From Pseudomonadota bacterium (GTDB taxonomy: Bacteria; Pseudomonadota; Alphaproteobacteria; Acetobacterales; Acetobacteraceae): a stretch of DNA of 7,596 nt. Location of the stretch: positions 1-7,596 of the forward strand of contig JAJZVE010000209.1 of the NCBI GenBank assembly GCA_021845835.1, read 5' to 3'. This document shows, one piece after another, positions 5,983-7,596 of this stretch. Numbering within the stretch: the first letter of the stretch is position 1; each line of letters begins with the position of its first letter. The translations under genes were made by a program, and so were the position numbers. The notes below the pieces were generated by a model that did not search any database, was not told the DNA's origin, and saw nothing but the letters and a program-made list of their open reading frames with translations.

Positions 5983-7348
5983 CCCATCCATCATCGACCA
6001 TTTTCTTGATGTCTTCAGCCAGTATATCAACTCTGGCTTCGGACTGATTTCGCCTGATGTCGGCTTCCTGGTCGTCATTCTGATCGGCATCGACGCCACC
6101 CTCGCCGGTCTCGCCTGGGCACTTGGCGAAGACAATGTTGTTCAAGCATTTGTGAGGAAGGTCCTATATGTCGGATTTTTCGCGCTCCTCTTGAACAACT
6201 GGCAGTCGCTTACTGCAATTGTGTTTCAGAGCTTCGCGGGGCTCGGCCTCAAAGCGACAAGCTCCACTTTGTCGTATGCAGACTTCCTGCATCCCGGCTT
6301 GCTGGCCCAAGCCGGCGTGCGGGGTGCCGACGTGCTGCTCTCGCAGATCCAGCGCCTCGCCGGGTTTCCGAACATTTTCTGGAACCTCGGCGAGATCCTG
6401 GTCATGGGTCTGTCCTGGATCGTCACGCTGCTCGGCTTCTTCGTGCTCGCGATCCTGCTGTTCCTGGCCATCATCGAATTCAAGCTGACGACGCTGAAAG
6501 GCTTCATCCTCGTTCCCTTCGCTCTCTGGCGCGGCACCGCCTTCATCGCCGAGCCGGTGCTTGGCCAGATCGTTACCTCCGGTGTCCGTGTTCTGGTCTT
6601 TGCCGTGGTGACCGGTATCGGCACCCAGCTATTCAGCCAGATCCTGCCGAGCAATCCAGCTACGATGCTGTCGCTACAGGACGCGCTCACCATCCTGCTG
6701 GCATCCATGACCATCGTCGGTTTGGCGTTCTCGGCAAACCGCCTCGCGGCCGGCATCACCTCCGGCGCGCCGCAGCTTGGCCTTGGCAGTGCTGCCGCAG
6801 CGGGCGGTGCCGCTGCCGGTATTGTGACATTGGCCGGGACGGGAGGGATCGCGGCGGTCCGCGCTGCGGCCTCCGGCGTCGGTGCCGGAACCTCGCTCGC
6901 GGGCGGTGCCAGCGGTGCCTATGCGTCCGGCAGCGTCACTGGCGGAGGCTCAGTCTCGGCCGGCCTCGGCGGCGTCGCCCGTGGTGCCGCTGGTGCGGCT
7001 GGCAGCGGATTACGCGACATCGCCCGGAACGCGACATCGGGGTTGCGCGATCGCTTTGCCGCTGGCCAACGCGCCGGCTGGGCGGCGACCGGCGGTAGCG
7101 GCACCGTTAGTGGCGGTACCGGTGGTGGTGGTGGTGGTGGTGGTGGTGGTGACGGTTCCGGCGGTGGTGGCGCAGAACCCGCATCGGCGCCCCCAGGGAC
7201 CACGGCGACGCCTGCTCGATCCGGCGCGCCGGCCTGGGCCGAAAATCTGCGGCGGCGCCAAGCCTATCGGACGGCGGAGCGAATCATCCGCGAGGGCGAA
7301 GCAGGTGGTGGCGGGATGCGGCCCAATCTCCGGGGAGACCGGACATGA
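5972..7348 (+). CDS. trbL: TrbL, VirB6-type polytopic channel protein
   Basis: TrbL is the many-pass inner-membrane protein thought to form part of the DNA translocation channel. The product has 458 residues. The N-terminus has IIDHFLDVFSQYINSGFGLI, the family opening, and fixes the start at 5972. There is no good ribosome binding site, so translation is probably coupled to the trbK-like gene, which it overlaps by 11 bases. Hydrophobic segments lie near 31-51, 63-75, 140-168, 203-221 and 237-258. IEFKLTTLKGFILVPFALW (168-186) is a strongly conserved stretch. From about 265 the protein is Ala/Gly-rich and probably disordered, with a run of ten glycines at 384-393. PAWAENLRRRQ (420-430) near the end is also usual in TrbL. 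An upstream in-frame ATG at 5654 would be read through the trbK-like gene and is rejected. The stop overlaps trbF as ATGA. Confidence 0.95.
   Translation: MGSNPSIIDHFLDVFSQYINSGFGLISPDVGFLVVILIGIDATLAGLAWALGEDNVVQAFVRKVLYVGFFALLLNNWQSLTAIVFQSFAGLGLKATSSTLSYADFLHPGLLAQAGVRGADVLLSQIQRLAGFPNIFWNLGEILVMGLSWIVTLLGFFVLAILLFLAIIEFKLTTLKGFILVPFALWRGTAFIAEPVLGQIVTSGVRVLVFAVVTGIGTQLFSQILPSNPATMLSLQDALTILLASMTIVGLAFSANRLAAGITSGAPQLGLGSAAAAGGAAAGIVTLAGTGGIAAVRAAASGVGAGTSLAGGASGAYASGSVTGGGSVSAGLGGVARGAAGAAGSGLRDIARNATSGLRDRFAAGQRAGWAATGGSGTVSGGTGGGGGGGGGGDGSGGGGAEPASAPPGTTATPARSGAPAWAENLRRRQAYRTAERIIREGEAGGGGMRPNLRGDRT
7121..7150 (+). repeat. (GGT)10 trinucleotide repeat in trbL
   Basis: Ten uninterrupted GGT units are read in frame as glycine 384-393 of TrbL, followed after GAC-GGT-TCC by more glycine codons. 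The run has no synonymous variation, which suggests recent expansion by slippage rather than old Gly-rich sequence. Copy-number change would keep the reading frame. Confidence 0.92.
7332..7337 (+). promoter_or_regulatory. Ribosome binding site of trbF
   Basis: GGGGAG lies seven bases before the ATG at 7345, inside the last codons of trbL. It supports the choice of this start for the truncated trbF. Confidence 0.7.
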
Positions 7349-7596
7349 GATGGCGACGCTTCTCCGCTCGAATGTCCGAAACGGAAACTCCGATCACACC
7401 CTATCAGCGCGCCAGGCAGCTCTGGGACCAGCGAATCGGTTCCGCCCGGGTTCAGGCCGCGAATTGGCGCCTGATGGCCTTCGGCTGCCTCGCCCTGGCG
7501 GCCGTCGTCACCGCCGATGATATCCGCACCCATTCGCGCGCGATGGTCACGCCGTTCGTTGTCGAAGTGAACCACCTTGGCTCGGTGCAAGCCGTC
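7345..7596 (+). CDS. trbF: TrbF, VirB8-type inner-membrane protein (3' partial)
   Basis: The frame opens at the ATG at 7345, overlapping the trbL stop as ATGA, and runs off the window after 84 codons. TrbF is the VirB8 counterpart: a short cytoplasmic tail, one membrane anchor and a periplasmic NTF2-like domain that helps assemble the core channel. Visible family marks are ITPYQRARQLWDQRIGSARV (17-36), NWRLMAFGCLALAA (40-53) at the start of the anchor, and VTPFVVEVNHLGSVQAV (68-84) where the periplasmic domain begins. The hydrophobic anchor is short (about residues 43-58) and is followed at once by Asp59-Asp60 and Arg61, where relatives as I recall them carry more hydrophobic residues. The periplasmic domain is beyond the window, so whether the gene is intact cannot be judged. 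Confidence 0.93.
   Translation, partial: MRWRRFSARMSETETPITPYQRARQLWDQRIGSARVQAANWRLMAFGCLALAAVVTADDIRTHSRAMVTPFVVEVNHLGSVQAV

Noticed and set aside
7010..7261. Antisense frame with a long threonine run near 7120-7150
   Set aside because: The run is only the complement of the GGT repeat in trbL, and nothing else supports a gene.
1..7596. A previously undescribed system, CRISPR array, tRNA, insertion sequence or attachment site
   Set aside because: Almost every base is explained by nine known trb-type genes; no spaced repeats, cloverleaf, transposase motifs or terminal inverted repeats were seen.

Overview
The window is the first two thirds of a conjugative type IV secretion (mating-pair formation) operon of the P-type trb family. 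All genes are on the + strand. The order is copG-like regulator (5' end cut off), trbB, trbC, trbD, trbE, trbJ, trbK-like, trbL, trbF (3' end cut off). High GC outside a few patches, and protein sequences that match the copG-trbBCDEJKLF layout, point to an alphaproteobacterium (rhizobial, sphingomonad or acetic-acid-bacterial relatives all fit). The carrier is a conjugative plasmid or integrative conjugative element; the window alone cannot say which, and the genus is not resolved.

Layout: 1-492 codes for the C-terminal part of a ribbon-helix-helix regulator. The trbB motor ATPase (479-1486) overlaps it. The pilin trbC (1483-1869) and the small membrane protein trbD (1866-2138) follow by 4-base overlaps. 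After an 18-base gap comes the large ATPase trbE (2157-4865). Then come trbJ (4862-5641), a trbK-type entry-exclusion candidate (5638-5982), the polytopic channel protein trbL (5972-7348) and the start of trbF (7345-7596). Five of the eight junctions are ATGA overlaps and no intergenic space exceeds 18 bases. There is no room for an internal promoter, terminator, RNA gene, insertion sequence or CRISPR array outside coding DNA, and I saw none. The genes should be transcribed together and translationally coupled; the promoter must lie upstream of the window.

How they work together: TrbB (VirB11 class) and TrbE (VirB4 class) supply ATP-driven force at the inner membrane. TrbC is the major pilin and TrbJ the probable minor pilus component. 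TrbD, TrbL and TrbF (VirB3, VirB6 and VirB8 counterparts) build the inner-membrane channel. The TrbK-like protein probably blocks redundant mating between cells carrying the same element. TrbG and TrbI (outer-membrane and core proteins) would be expected just downstream, and the coupling protein TraG upstream of the copG-like gene.

This is a recognisable, apparently intact system rather than a new one. The points worth a second look are local: in-frame simple repeats in trbC, trbE and trbL; an insertion and a C-terminal extension in TrbE; a short PVxLFG motif shared by the TrbJ tail and the TrbK-like protein; a patch of low GC from trbK into trbL; and a charged pair at the edge of the TrbF membrane anchor.
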